Source: Flavobacteriales bacterium (lineage in GTDB: Bacteria; Bacteroidota; Bacteroidia; Flavobacteriales_F; PHOS-HE28). Taken from it: DNA of 64,000 bases. The stretch lies in assembly GCA_016712535.1 (NCBI GenBank), contig JADJQW010000004.1, forward strand, positions 1 to 64,000, written 5' to 3'. Numbering within the stretch: the stretch's first letter is position 1; each line of letters opens with the position of its first letter. The translations under genes and the position numbers were made by a program. This document shows positions 1 to 12,993 of this stretch, in pieces. A model generated the notes under the pieces. That model was not told the origin of the DNA. It worked only from the letters and a program-made list of their open reading frames with translations, and made no database searches.

Positions 1-2295
1 GAATTGCAAGGCTTCAACCGGATGGGACATTGGATCCCACATATGCACCTGAAGCTGACGGTCCCGTGCGTTGTATGGCCCTGCAGGCGGACGGAAGCTT
101 GATTGTCGGAGGCGATTTCACGACCATCAACGGCCAGAGCTGCAACCGTGTCGCCAGACTTACACCAAACGGAGACGTTGATGCCAGCTTCAGCGTAGGG
201 GCCGGCCCAGATGGGGAGGTTCGCGCGATCGCCATACAGGCTGACCAGCGAATCCTAATTAAAGGAAACTTCTTAGAAGTTGGCGGGCAGTCCATGATGT
301 TCTTGGCCAGGCTCACGAGTGCTGGAGCTCTGGACATGACGTTTTCGGCGAATGCGCAAATTGCAGTTATCCGGGGGCCTTGCATGATTCAACCGGGCGA
401 TCGAGAAAATCCTGACTACGGCTATCCACTATGTCAGTTGGAACCACGCTCTATCCCTATTTCAGAGTAGTGCGACTCGACGCTAATGGTGCAGATCCGG
501 AACTTCGCTCTGGGGCAATGGCGCAGAAGGCTCGATACGCACCCTCTCACTGCGAGCGATGGGCGAATCGTTGTTGGCGGTAGCTTCACCTCGTACAATG
601 GCGTGAATGCATGCCGTATAGCACGCCCACATTCTGACGGGGTTCTCGATCAGAGTTTCAGCGTCAGTTCGGGGCGAACGATGAAGTAAGAGCGGTACTG
701 GTTCTGCCAGATGACAAACTCCTTGTTGGCGGTCTGTTCACAGGAATTCAATGGTGAGAATGCAGGGCGTGTGGCCAGACTGGATTCCAATGGTGCCATC
801 GACGATTCGTTCGCTGTTGGAACAGGAGCCGATGATGAAGTGTTCTGCTTGGGACGCCGCTCTGATGGCCGGTTATTCGTCGGCGGTCGATTTGGAACGT
901 TCGACGGTTGTCTTGACGGGCGCATCGTACGGTTGCTGCCAGAAGGTCAACTCGATGTGGGTTTCAACCCGGGCACAGGTGTAAGTGGCGGAGTGGTTTC
1001 CGTGAGCGCTGAGGCGGACGGTCGAGTCCTACTAGCGGGAGATATCTGCATGGTAAACGGCCAGGTTCGGAAGCGAATGGCACGATTGTATGCTGATGGT
1101 AGCCTCGATGCCACGTTCAATCCGGGCGCTGGGCCTGACGGTTTCATCTTCCCAATGGAACGGTTTGGCGATGGTCGCTGGTTCGTAGGGGGAACGTTCG
1201 GCCATTTCGATGGCTACGAAAGGCGCCATATTGCCCTGCTGGAACAGGACGGGGCACTGGACCAGAGCTTCAATCCCATGGAGGGAGCAACAGGGCCTGA
1301 TGCCGGCGTCTTGGCGCTATGCATGCAGCCTGGGCAAGGGTTGATTGCAGGTGGCTTTTTCACCGGATTCGGCGGCTTCCAGCGGGGAGGTATCGTGCGG
1401 CTGTTCATGGACGGAAGCGTTGATGCCTCATTTGCCGAGCAGGCGGGATTCAGCGGATATGTGGTTGCGATTGAGCGTTTAGCCAGTGGTCATCTACTCG
1501 TGGGAGGTGCATTTGACTCGTATGATGGGATTCCACGCAACAGTTTGGCGAAGCTTGATCCGAATGGTGATTTGGATTTGAGCTTCAATCCTGAACTGAA
1601 CCCCGGCGATATGGTGATGTGCCTTGCGGAGCAATCCGACGGTGCCATTCTCGTTGGCGGACAGGTTGGAATTGCTCCCCGGAGGAACACCAGTTGGTAT
1701 CGTCAGGCTGTTGCCCGATGGCGAGTATAGACCCGGTCTTTGCCGCAGGTGCCGGGCTTGGGTGAATGGCGGAGTGATGTCGATGAATCTCCTGCCTGAT
1801 GGTCGCATCATCATTGCAGGTGAATTCACCGAATACGACAACGAGCCCAGGAACGGCATTGCGCGATTGAACAGTGACGGCACGCTGGACGAAGGGTTCG
1901 ATCCTGGCTCCGGCGCGTCGTCGGAGATTGTCTCTTCGGTCGCCGTTGGGGATGGCGTGGTGATTGGTGTGTACTTCACGAGCTTCGATGGTGTTGGTAG
2001 GAATCGCATAGCTCGATTAAGGAATAGTGTTGTGGGAGTAAACGATCTTGAGGGCAATTCGAATCCGCTCCTCTTCCCGAACCCGAGCGCCGGCCGCTTC
2101 ATCCTCCGGAGCACAGAGCATGGCGGGGAACTCGCTGTGCGGGTGCATGACATGCTTGGCCAGGAAGTAGCGGTGTACCAATACCGTGGTGGTGAGCTTG
2201 TCATGGAACTGGGTCACCTCCCTTCCGCCAGCTATGTGGTCCAGTGGATCGGCAACAACCGGAATGGCTGCATCCCAATCATAGTGGCGCACTAG
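1..2295 (+). pseudogene. delta-60 repeat surface protein with T9SS sorting domain, 5'-truncated and frameshifted
   Basis: Repeats of about 50 residues with the pattern IARL.pDGtLD..F..G.G.dg.V..ia.q.DG.ilvGG.F...nG run through the coding sequence. This is the delta-60 repeat (TIGR02608), which is expected to form a propeller-like cell-surface structure. The gene is already open at base 3 (IARLQPDGTLDPTYAPEADG), so its start lies outside the window. The C-terminus (about 2050-2295) has FPNPSAGRF and a beta-rich tail typical of a T9SS type A sorting domain, so export by T9SS is inferred. The frame changes near 390-480, near 680-710 and near 1690-1740, with possibly more inside 390-710. For example, YFRVVRLDANGADPEL at about 448-495 continues the repeat in another frame. 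Either the gene is decayed or the consensus has indels. Confidence 0.85.
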
Positions 2296-2311
2296 ATAGA
2301 GGCCCGGAAAG

Positions 2312-2342
2312 GGGCTGCTGAAGTTTCCAGCAGCCCTTCTTT
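2312..2342 (+). terminator. Rho-independent terminator
   Basis: A perfect 9-bp stem (GGGCTGCTG at 2312-2320 and CAGCAGCCC at 2328-2336) with a 7-nt loop is followed by TTCTTT. It starts 17 bases after the stop codon of the delta-60 protein. The pyrimidine tail is imperfect. Confidence 0.75.
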
Positions 2343-2513
2343 CCTGTAGGCTATGCAACAGCAATGGCCCGTGGAAGACTCGAATCTATTCAACCGTGTG
2401 CTGCCAAGGTCGCTCTCCTTTCATTCTCATTCCCCATATTTGAATAATATGATGCCCGCTCTTGACCGTGCCTGCCGGTTCGATTTGAATAGAAGCGCTC
2501 ACTGCGGTTGAAG

Positions 2514-5500
2514 ATGAATGCCTGGTTATGCATAGCGGTAAGGTGGGCGGTGATATCGTATGGAGCGGCATGCCTCCCACTAGGCCTCTTCGGTCAGTTC
2601 AATGTGACCATCGCCCCCAACAACCAGCCGCCGTATTGCGGGCAGGAGATCCTCACGCTCCAGGTGAATGGCGTGCCCTGCGGGCCGGGTAGCTCGGTCA
2701 ATTGGTCATTCACGAATGACGCTGGATCTTCTACTGGTGGGGTTGGCTCCTGTTCGTACACCGCCCTCTTTGGTGTGGGATGCTGGGATGCGACCGTGAC
2801 GTTGAATGGGACCGCCTACCCGGTCATTGATGATCTGTTCTGCGTGAATCCCTTTCCGGTCGCCTCGTTCACGGTGTCGGCAACCAATATCTGCGAAGGG
2901 GAATGCATCACCTTCACCGATGCGAGCACGCCTACCGGTCAGATCGATAGCTGGACCTGGACCGGCCTGCCGTGCGCACAGGCCGGCAATGGGCTCCCGA
3001 CCTTCAGTTGCTGCTTCCCGGATTCGGGCACCTACTATCCCGACCTTGTGTATGCGAACGGCTGTCCGGATGCGGTGCTCGATTCCATCGCGATCGTGGT
3101 GAGTGATGACTATCCGACGGCTGCCTTCAACCCCACCAGCGTGCTGGACTGTCCGGCCCCGTTGGACCTCAATCTCGTCAATGGCTCGGGGCCTGGGTTG
3201 ACCTCCTCATGGGAGCTGACCAACACGTCCACCGGCGATGTGGTCTGCGACGCTGCCACCACGGACCTGCTTTGTAACGGGGTTGGCACGGGGACTTATG
3301 AAGCCTGCCTGGAGGTGACCAATTCCGGTGGATGCAGCAACGAGGTCTGCCACCCGGTCACGATCTTCGATGCTCCGGTCCTGGATATCACGGTCAACCC
3401 CTCGCCCACTTGCGCGAACGTGCCGGTCACCTTCTCTGCCGTCGGGACGCAGCCCGCATCACCAGCCTGGTGCAATGGGATATCGGGTGCGATGGAAGCG
3501 TCGATGGGAACGGCTTGGTATGGAACCATACATTCAGTGACGCTGGGACCTATCAGGTCTGCGCGCACATCGAGTACTCCTCGACCTGTTCTGCGGACAC
3601 CACATTTACCATCGCGGTCTTCGACCCGCTGTGGCAGCCTTCACACCAGGCGATACCACAGTGTGTTTCAGCCCGGTCACGTTGACGTTCGCGAACCAAT
3701 CCAGCGGGAGTGGCACCTTGAGCTATAGCTGGCGCGTCAATGGCACGCCACAGGCCAACACCAACGACTTCACGTGGACCTTCACCGCGAGCAGCGTCGT
3801 GCAGCTCGTCGTCACCAATGACCAAGGCTGCACGGCCACGGAGCAGATCGATATCGTGATTGACCTGCCGGAGTTGAGTTTAACAGGTCTTCCTTTGGTG
3901 TTTGTGTGGGACAGACAATCGCGCCGCAGTTCAACCTGAACGTCATTCCCGGCGAGACACCGTACAGCTATTCTTGGGATTTCGATGGTGGCGGGGAGGA
4001 TAGCAATGCGCCGAATCCGATCTGGTCATACGACGCGGTCGGCAACTACACCATCTGCCTTACTGTGACGACGGCATCGGGTTGCATCATCACCGATTGC
4101 CAGGACATCCTGGTATCACCGGCCCTGGATGCCGGGTTCGGACCGGTGCCTCAAGCCCTGTGCGCCGGCGCGGGCGTTGCCTTGCAGGCGGATAATCCGA
4201 ACGGCTCTTCCTACCTGTGGATTTCGGCGATGGCTGGACCGTGACCACGCCAGGACCATCCGTGAACTACATGTACAACGACACCGGCTGCTTCGATGTG
4301 ACGCTGACCATTTCCAACCTGGGCTGCGCGGCCGATTCCACTTACCCCAACGCCATCTGCATCTGGGGCCGGTCGCCGATTTCACCATCGCACAGGATTG
4401 CGCCACTCCCTTCGAAAGTGTCGTTCACCAACCAATCCCTATTCGACGATAGCCTTTTCTGGGATTTTGGTGATGGAACTGATCTGGTCGGCGATTCTGC
4501 GGACGATGCACCGGACATCCATACTCCCACCCACGTCTATGCGAACGAAGGCGTCTATACGGTATGCTTGACCGCAGCCGCCGACACCTCCACCTGTCCG
4601 CATACACGTTGCTTCGAGGTGTATATTGATGTGCCCAGCGCGGAACTCCAATTCACACCCACGAGTGGATGTCCTCCCCTGTGCGTGGAGTTCAGCACCA
4701 CCGAGACCTTCAATGTGGAATGGGAGATCGACTTCGGCAATGGGGATTTGCTTGTGGCCACGGCCCAGGGATGCACGCCGCCTCCCGACGACATCGATGA
4801 TTGCACGAATTGGAATGTATCCTTTACGGACAGCCCGGCGCCAGCGTCCGGCTATTTCATGCCGTTCCAGGGCGGGAACATCTTCCCGGCCTGTGAATTA
4901 CGAGAACGATGACAGCTAACGATAACGGCCATCGCCACGAACATCAATGGGTGCACGGCTACCACGGTTTATCAGGATGCCATCACCATCAGCACGGCAC
5001 CGGACTTCGCCACCTTCAGCTACTCGGTCACCGAACCCTGTGGGCCCTACTGCGTGGACCTGGCTGCGGACAACAGTCTGAACAGCTACCAATGGTCTTA
5101 CCGCTTGCTCCCCTTCGGCACGTGGACGGCGATTCCTGGCACCACGGATGCCGTGTCGCTCTGCCTGAGGACCCGCCCGGCTACCTGGAGGTGCAACTGG
5201 AAGGGGACCAGGGCACCTGTTCGGATGACCAGACTATGCAAGTGGTCTTCCCTGTTCCAGCAGCATCTTCCTTCGGCATCGACGATGCCACGCCATGCCT
5301 GGGGCAGGAAGTAGAGTTCACCGAGATGGTTGGAGGAGTAACCGGCCATGTGTGGACGGTGGACGGTGTCCCTGCTCCTGGGGCCCATAACATGGCGCAT
5401 ACGTTCATCGCGAATGGCATTCACGAGGTCTGCTTGAGCATTATCGACGCACAGTACAACTGCCCGGACACCAGCTGCCTGACCGTGGAGGTCTATACAC

Positions 5501-8281
5501 CATTACCAGCGTTCGAGGTGAGCATCAGTCCGCTTGGTTGCGAGTACATCATCACGGTGTGCGACACGAGCACCCTCGCAGGCAACAGCTATATCTACAC
5601 CCTGCATTACATCTTTCCTCAAGGACCTTCACAGGTCCTCCCTGCGAACAACTCGAACCCGTGCGTGTCGTTCACGGTCGGTGCAGGTGTCTATGACCTG
5701 GAAATAGAGGTTGGAGGCCCCGGCGCCTGGAGCAACTGTATCGTTGTGGATACCCTTGAAGATCTGCTGGGCCTTGCGGATGTGCTCGGCCCCTGGTCCT
5801 GGGAGCCGGCCGATAGCGTGAACTGCGCGCCCTATTGCGTCGAGTTCGAGGTGTTCAATCCGCTGGCGGCAGGCATCACCTACCTCTGGGATTTTGATGA
5901 TGGAACCGGAGGTGGTGGAGCGATGACATCCCACTGCTATGCCGGACCGGGCACGTACTGCCCCACGCTGCAGGTCGTCTTTCCGAACCAGTGTGATGCC
6001 TTCTTCCCCTGCGTCGACCCCATTGTGGTGCTGCCGTACAGCGTGGAGGCTGCTTATGACAGTATTATTTGCGCAGCCGACACGACCTTGGTAGAGTTCA
6101 CCGCTGCGGCGCCTTTCGGCATCGGCAGCATCGCCTTCCTGCCCTCTGCGGCGGTTACACCCGGCCCGCCTTGGAGCTTTTCCCTGCATCCTCAGCCAGC
6201 AGCACTTTTGTTGCCACCAGCACCTACGCCCAATGCGTTGATGCGGATACCCTACAGATCACGGTGAACCCGCTACCCGATGTCACAGCGGATCCTTTCG
6301 GACCATTCTGCATTAACGCAGGCGCGTTACCGGACCCGGTTGTTGATCCGTGGCCCGGAAGCTTCACATGGCCATCGAATAGCACGGACCCGCTCGTCAT
6401 CGGTGGCGGAGATCACGAGGTGGCCTATTCGTTCACGGATGCGAATGAGTGCACCAGTTCCCTCACCATCCCCTTCACCATCCAGGACACAACGGACGTT
6501 GTCTTCGATAGCATCCATGCCTGCATCGACGCCGACCCGTTCGACCTCCACCCGTTCGTGGACCTTCCCGAAGGAACATTCAGTGCCCTGTATGATGGAT
6601 CGATCTGGACCCCACTGCCTGGCCTCTTCGACCCAGCGGCCGTGTTTCCGGCACCGATTGCTGCACAGCAGATCGGGATCCGCTACGACTATACGAACGC
6701 ACAGGGTTGCGTCAGCACCAACGACACGGTGCTCACCGTGCATCCGCTCCCCCAAGTGCAATTCAGTGCGGCGGATGTATGCACCTACTCGACCCTGAGC
6801 ATAACCAACACCAGTGCGATCACTTCGGGTACCATTCAGACCTGGGCATGGGCCATCACCGGGCAACCTCTACTGACCAGTGAGCAGGTGGGGCCGTTCG
6901 CCTATCCCGTTGCCGATACACTCTCCATTTCCCTCACGGCCACGTCTGACCGTGGCTGTGCCGATACGATGGAAGAGGAGGTGATCATCCATCCGGTTCC
7001 GGTGGCCGCTTTCACTTCGGCCGATGCCTGCCAGTACGATACGGTCCCCTACGCGGACCAGTCCACCATTGCATGGAACAGCGGCGTGGATGTGATCGAC
7101 ACGTGGGATTGGCGTTTCGGTGATGGCCTGGATGCCACCGGCACAGACCCAACACACGCCTGGCAGCTCTGGGGCCCCTATACGGATAGGCTCATCGTGA
7201 CCTCTGCATTCCGGCTGCGTTGACACGGCCACGCGCAGCATTGTCATCCATCCCGCCCCGGTGAACAGCATGGTAATCGCCCCCAACTGCTTTGGCCACA
7301 GCACCACGCTCACGAGCACCTCCACCATTCCGCAAGGCACCATCGAGGCGACGCCGTGGACCATGGACACTCCGCCGGTCAGCTATGATGTGCCTGTCGC
7401 CGTTCACACGACTTCTCCTCCGCCGGGTTCTTCCCCATCACCCAGACCCAGAGCGATCAGGGCTGTATCACCCTCCTCGCCGACACCCTGGAGATCGGCC
7501 CTTGCCCCAGGTGGCCTTCGACCCGACCGATACGGTCCGGTGCGTGAACGAGCCCTGACATTCACCGACGCCAGCACCATTCCGCGAGCCCTGCACGAAC
7601 GCGCGTGGCAATGGTCCATCAACGGGGCGCTCGCGGGTACAGGGCCCAAACTGACGGTCACCTTCGATCCCGCCGGGACCTATTCGGTCGGCTTGGTCGT
7701 CACCAGCGGCAACGGCTGCCAGGACTCCCTTTCTCTTACGGACCTCATCACGGTACCCCTGCCCATCGCGGGGTTCTAGCGGACCCATCCCGAACGGGCA
7801 TCCTCTCCCCGGAAATCCAAGTAGTGGACACGGCACAGCTCGCTGTTAGTGGGCCTACGACTTCGGGGATGGCGCACCTCAACCGAAAGGCAACCAATAC
7901 ACCTACGCCACCTTCGGCACCTACGTCATCCAGCAGATTGTCACTAGCGTACATGGCTGCCTGGACACCGCCTACCAGCAGGTTATCATCGACCCGGACC
8001 TGCTCATCTACGTGCCCAACACCTTCACCCCGGACGGCGATGGCATCAACGATGTCTTCCTGCCCTCGCTGGATGGTTTCGCCGTGCGTGAGTACAACCT
8101 CACGATCTGGAACCGCTGGGGTGAAATGATCTTCGAAACGGATGATGAGGCCGAGGCGTGGGATGGAAGTCTGGGAGAAGCGCCGGTGCAGGATGGCGTG
8201 TACATCTGGCAGATCGAGCTGCATGCAAAGAACTTCGTGGGCAGGAAAAGAATGAGGGGGCATGTTACCGTATTGCGGTAA
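2514..8281 (+). pseudogene. large PKD-domain T9SS type B surface protein, multiply frameshifted
   Basis: The ATG at 2514 begins a hydrophobic signal peptide ending near GLFGQ. The body is Cys- and Thr-rich with repeated PKD-like units. Visible cores are YSWDFDGGG near 3975, FWDFGDGTD near 4457, YLWDFDDGTG near 5880 and WDWRFGDG near 7105, each followed by a G.Y.v.l.v strand. The last 90 codons (8012-8281: NTFTPDGDGINDVF, WNRWGEMIF, WDG, DGVYIW) are a gliding-motility-associated C-terminal domain (TIGR04131, type B T9SS signal). The coding frame changes at least nine times, near 3440, 3630, 3895, 4212, 4900, 6185, 7210, 7500 and 7790-8010. If repaired it would be about 1,920 residues. It is probably an adhesin-like exoprotein. 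The breaks could be real or could be consensus errors. Confidence 0.8.
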
Positions 8282-8329
8282 GGGGCAATTAGCATCGTGT
8301 TAATTTGGTTCTGCCAGCTTGCAGTGCAG

Positions 8330-10212
8330 ATGCGTCATAATGGTCCATATTTATTCGGCTTTGCGTGTTGCCTGGTCTGCGTGGTCATTTTGTGCAGTCA
8401 GGCGAAGGGACAGTCAAATGACCTTGATTCTCCTCAAGGGCGCCTTCCAGGTAGCGCATTCGGATTCTGCGAGGATAACGCTCTTAGCGGAAATTGCACT
8501 TGCCTTCGCCATGCCGATGGCGGATTCTGGGCTGGTCTACTTTCATCGGGCACTCACCCTTACGGATTCAGCGCTTGTATCCAAACCATCGAACAGGTAT
8601 TTGCGCTTCGCTCGATCAAATCTGCTCAACTACATCGCAGCCTACCATGTCAGCAAAGGGGAGATATCAAAAGGGCTGGGACTCTTACGCGAAGCCCTGA
8701 CCATTCGAGAGGTCGATCAATGACAGCCTTGGTCTTGCGCAGAGCTATAACAACTTGGCAAGATCAACTTCCATGCGGGACGCCACCCTCAGGCTATTGA
8801 TCCACTTCACAAGAGTCTGCGGGTTTCGATGGCCATCCGCGATTCGAACGCAATGGCATACAACTATAACAATATTGGAAAGGTCTGGAGCGCGCAGTCC
8901 ATGGCACAGCACTATCGTCAGGTTCGGCAACCTTTGGAAGCGCTTGGTCTTCTCAATGAGGCCTTGGGGCTGGCAGTAGAGTTTGGGGATAGCGTAGGCG
9001 TGGCCAAGACCTTGGAGGGTTTGGCACACACAATGGAAGCCTTGGATAGCCTTCCTCAAGCGCTGGCCTATACAAGGAGAGCCATGGGCATCAGCAAGAA
9101 ACTTGGATTACATGAGATATACTCGAATAATCTAATGAACATGGCGGGCTACATGCAGCGACTGGGTGGACCTAAAGATGCCATCAGATTGGCCTTGGAG
9201 GGAACGGCTTTGGCTGAGCGCATCGGGTCGGCCAAGAACAGAAGGAACGGCTATGCACTCCTGGCCAAGTTGTACAAGTCGAACAGCAATCTCGCTGCGG
9301 CTTATCGTTCAAGTTGAAGTTCCTGAACCTGAGGGATAGTTTGAACAAGCTCGAAGACGAACAAGCCCTGGATCAAGGCTACAATGCGGTTCGAGCATGA
9401 GCAAGATTCCACAGCCGACAGTCTTTCACGCACAGCCAAGCAGCCGCATTCGCGGAGAGGGGAGATAACAATCGAAAACATCTCCGCGAACAAGGAGCGC
9501 AATACGGCGACCTTAGTTGCATGTGCAGGCCTGCTCCTGCTTCTGGGTGGGGGCGGCGCCACTGTCCTCGACCGACGTCGCCGCAAACATCGCTACGCCC
9601 GACGCTCGGCCCAGCTACAAACCCAAGTCTGGCGGGCCCAGATCAACCCTCACTTCATTCACGCCGCCCTGCAGAGCATCAACGCTTATGTTCAAGCCAA
9701 CGAGCGACATCGCCTCCGCTTTTCTAACGCGCTTCGCGCGGCTCATGCGCGCCGTATTGGAGAATGCACGCAAAGAAGAAGTAACTCTTGCGAGCGACCT
9801 GGCCGTGATGCGGGACTACCTGGAATTGGAGAAGGTGCGCATGAAGGGTGGCTTCGAGTACGCGATAGAGGTTGAACCTCCGATCGATTCCGAGGAGGTG
9901 ATGGTGCCGCCCATGCTGCTTCAGCCGTTCGCCGAAGAAGCCATCTGGCGCCGTCTTGCGCGGAGGGATGGTATCGGCCGGCTCACCATTCGCGTCCACC
10001 TGTATGGCAAGGCTTTGGTCCTTTCATTGGAGGATGATGCATTCGCCGAAGAGCACGATGCCGCAGCGGCGCATCAGGATGAAGCAGGCCCAATCGTTGA
10101 TGTCGATGGTGCGGCCATAACACGCGCGCGATTGGAGGTGCTTACAAAGCAAGAGACAAGTGCGGCCTCTGTTCATGTCGTTCCGCTTGCAGGCGGGCGG
10201 CAGTGGAGTTGA
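8330..10212 (+). pseudogene. TPR sensor histidine kinase (LytS/His_kinase family), copy A, degenerate
   Basis: The ATG at 8330 gives a signal peptide (FGFACCLVCVVILCSQAKGQ). TPR-like helices follow (8420-9310), then a membrane segment with a Gly-rich end (about 9500-9570), then a LytS-type His_kinase domain (PF06580). The frame changes near 8420, 8720-8830, 9315-9385 and 9700. Unlike copies B and C, key motifs are altered: NPHFIHAALQSI in place of NPHFIFNALNSI, and FAEEAIWRRL in place of FVENAIWHGI. The conserved Asn of the ATP-binding N box is therefore Glu, and the glycine after the His is lost. The phospho-acceptor His in NPHFI remains. Substitutions at catalytic positions argue for genuine loss of kinase function rather than sequencing error alone. 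It is the first of three tandem paralogues ahead of a LytTR regulator. Confidence 0.8.
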
Positions 10213-10242
10213 TGCCTGCCTTTGCTGAACGCCGCATGAATC

Positions 10243-12619
10243 ATGAGTTGTTGCCCGCTGCATAGCCCTTGGTAGCAGTCGACCGGTTACCCGCTCCTTC
10301 TCTTCGCCCTTGCGCTGCTCTTGAACTGCGGCCTCGTCCGGGCCCAATCGGCGGCCATGGATTCTGTTCGACGAGCTATTGCCAAGGCGCCGAATGATAC
10401 CGCGCGCATCGCAGCTATGGTCGCCCTGAGCGAACTCATCTACACCACCGACCCGGACACCAACGCGTCATTTGCCGCCATGCTATCGCGCTTGCGGACA
10501 AGGCATCGGGCGGGACGGGAAGCAACAAGCTCTTGCGCACGACACTCTTGCACCAGAAGGCCACCGCGACCAACAACCTGGCCGCCTCGTACTTCATGTT
10601 CGGGGGTTGGATAGCGCATTGACCTACTTTCGACAGGCCCGCGCCGCGCATCAAGCGAATGGATCAAGTTCAGGCGTGGCGGATGCATGGAACAACGAGA
10701 GCCTCATCCACGAGGCGCGCGGCAACCACGTGCTGCAACGCGAATGCCTGAGTAACGCACTGAAGGTGTACCAACGAGCAGGAAGCATGGAGCGTGTAGG
10801 CTATGCACTGAACAACATCGGCCAGTATCACACGGCTGTTGGCGCCATGGATAGCGCCTGATCCTATCTCGACAGCAGCCTGGGGGTGTGTTCGAGGTTT
10901 GAAGGATGAACGGGGAAAGGCAAGCGCCCTGTTGAACATCGGTATGAACCATGAAGCGCGCGGTCTTCCGTCCGAGGCCTTGGAACGCTTCCTTGCTTCC
11001 GAGGAGATATACACTCGGATCGACGATCGATCGAGCTTAGCCACTTGCCAGAACAATATCGCGGCCATTTATCATGCACAAGGCTTGCCAGAACAAGCCA
11101 TTCGCTATTACCACAATGCGCTCGACCACAACACAGCGCTCGGCGATCGCATCGGTCAGGCCACCAATCACATGAACCTGGGCAATGTGCTGGATGTGCA
11201 AGGCGATTTGGATATGGCGCTGGCTGAATTCGAGAAGAGCTTGGCGCTATTCGTCGCCACCGGAGATAGGGGTGGGAAGCGCTTGTGCGCGGGCACCTCG
11301 GCATCGTATGGAAGAACAAGGTTGATCGCGCCAAGGCATTGGCGCAGATGCGGCGAGCCTCGCGTTGAGCAAGGAGCTCGCGGTACCGCATGCCTTGGCC
11401 AAAGCGTTTTACAAAATGGGCCACTTCTTCGAGGATGTGGACCGGTTGGATTCGGCACTTTGGTATTACCACGCCGCTCTCGCCTTGGACCGCAGCATCG
11501 ATGACCGTGAGTCGGAGTCTTTCGCCCTTTACAGTATCGCTGCAGTTAAACTGAAGGAGGATAGGGTCAAGGAGGCGGAAATCGCTGCGGAGCAGGCGTT
11601 GGCGATCGCGAAGCAGAGTGGTTATCCGCTCAATATCATGCGGGCTGCGCAAGTGCTGCATGAGGCCCTGGCTGAACAGGAGCGCTGGTCGCGGGCCTTG
11701 GAGATGCTGGAGCTGCACCAGCAGATGAAGGACAGCCTGAACAACGCGGAGAACGCCAGGAAGACGGTGCGCCTGCAGATGCGCTATGATTTCGACCGCA
11801 AGCAATTGGCGGACAGCATCGCGCATGCTGCTACTATGGCCGGGACGGAGAATTTGTTCCGCATCGCACTGATGGAGGGCATGCATGTCCGCATCCGGTC
11901 GTGGGCCTTCGGTATCGGTGGGCTCATCCTGCTGGGCGGTGGTGGATTGGTGTACCGCATCGATAAAAGCGCCAGAAGGAGCGCTTCCGAGAGACGCCGC
12001 CCGTTTGCAGACCCAGGTGCTCCGTACCCAGATGAACCCGCACTTCATCTTCAACGCGCTCACCAGCATCAACAGCTACGTGCAAGAGAGCGAGCGCGAG
12101 TTGGCCAGCGGCTTCCTTACCAAGTTCGCCCGTCTCATGCGCTTGGTATTGGAGAACAGCAGGCATAACGAAGTGCCGTTGGTGCAGGACTTGGAGGCTT
12201 TGCGGCTCTATATGGAACTGGAGCAGTCTCGCATGAACGGCAAGTTCGAGTTCACGATAGAGGTCGATTCCTCCATCGATCAAGAAACTGCGCTCGTCCC
12301 CCCGCTCGTTATGCAGCCCTTCGTGGAGAACGCCATCTGGCATGGCATCTCCCGCAAGGAAGAAAAGGGGCATATCAGGCTTACGGTGAGTAAGGATGGC
12401 AAGCGTTTGATGATGACCGTTGAAGACGACGGCGTTGGGCGGCAACCGCGTGCAGGAACCGCACCCTCCGACGGCTCTTCTCCAAAGACCTCCTGGGAAC
12501 GACCATCACGCAGGACAGGCTTGCGCTCTTGGGCAAGCAACGCGACGGTGACGCGGGGGTTCCGATATGTGGATGTGCCCATGGGCACACGGGTAGAAAT
12601 GACAATACCCAGTAATTGA
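10243..12619 (+). pseudogene. TPR sensor histidine kinase (LytS/His_kinase family), copy B, frameshifted
   Basis: The ATG at 10243 is in frame with the signal peptide GYPLLLFALALLLNCGLVRAQ, but an in-frame TAG lies at 10273. TPR helices (about 10340-11760) are spread over several frames, with changes near 10500, 10860, 11290 and 11990 and a compensated excursion at about 12480-12560. A membrane helix (IGGLILLGGGGLVYRI, about 11915-11965) leads into an intact-looking PF06580 domain: MNPHFIFNALTSI, FVENAIWHGI and VEDDGVGR. The catalytic motifs are conserved, so either the gene was inactivated recently or the indels are artefacts. In this family the TPRs face the periplasm and the kinase domain is cytoplasmic, signalling to LytTR regulators. 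Confidence 0.82.
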
Positions 12620-12704
12620 TCGCTTAGTCTCAAATAGCGGGCAGGTAGCTTCGCAGTGAGTAGCATTCCTCCATGAACACCATGAGATATGTCCTGCTGG
12701 GGAG

Positions 12705-12890
12705 TTGGCCGGCGCTGGGGCAGAAGTTGAACTACAGGTGCTTGATGCGACAGGTTGTGAAGTTGCCTCTTCAAGACATCGCGTTGGGTTCTACGATGTG
12801 GGTCTCACCAGCCTTTCATCGGGAACCTATCTGGGGCATTGGGAGACCGGTTCGCAACAAGGAGGTACGCCGTTCATCGTGGCGAATTGA
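12705..12890 (+). pseudogene. orphan T9SS type A sorting-domain fragment
   Basis: A 61-codon frame encodes a beta-rich stretch with the pattern of a T9SS C-terminal signal: VELQVLDATGCEVASS, then LTSLSSGTYLGHW, ending in TPFIVAN. There is no cargo domain and no convincing start codon (TTG at 12705). The ATG at 12682 is in another frame. This looks like the 3' remnant of a deleted secreted-protein gene between histidine kinase copies B and C. Confidence 0.55.
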
Positions 12891-12993
12891 ACGCGCGAGT
12901 TTCTAGTGAAGGAACGTATGCTGGTCCAAAGAGCTGGTGTTAGACTTCCCGTTTGGTAATCCAAACTTCCGAGCTAGTGCCTACTTTCAGGGC

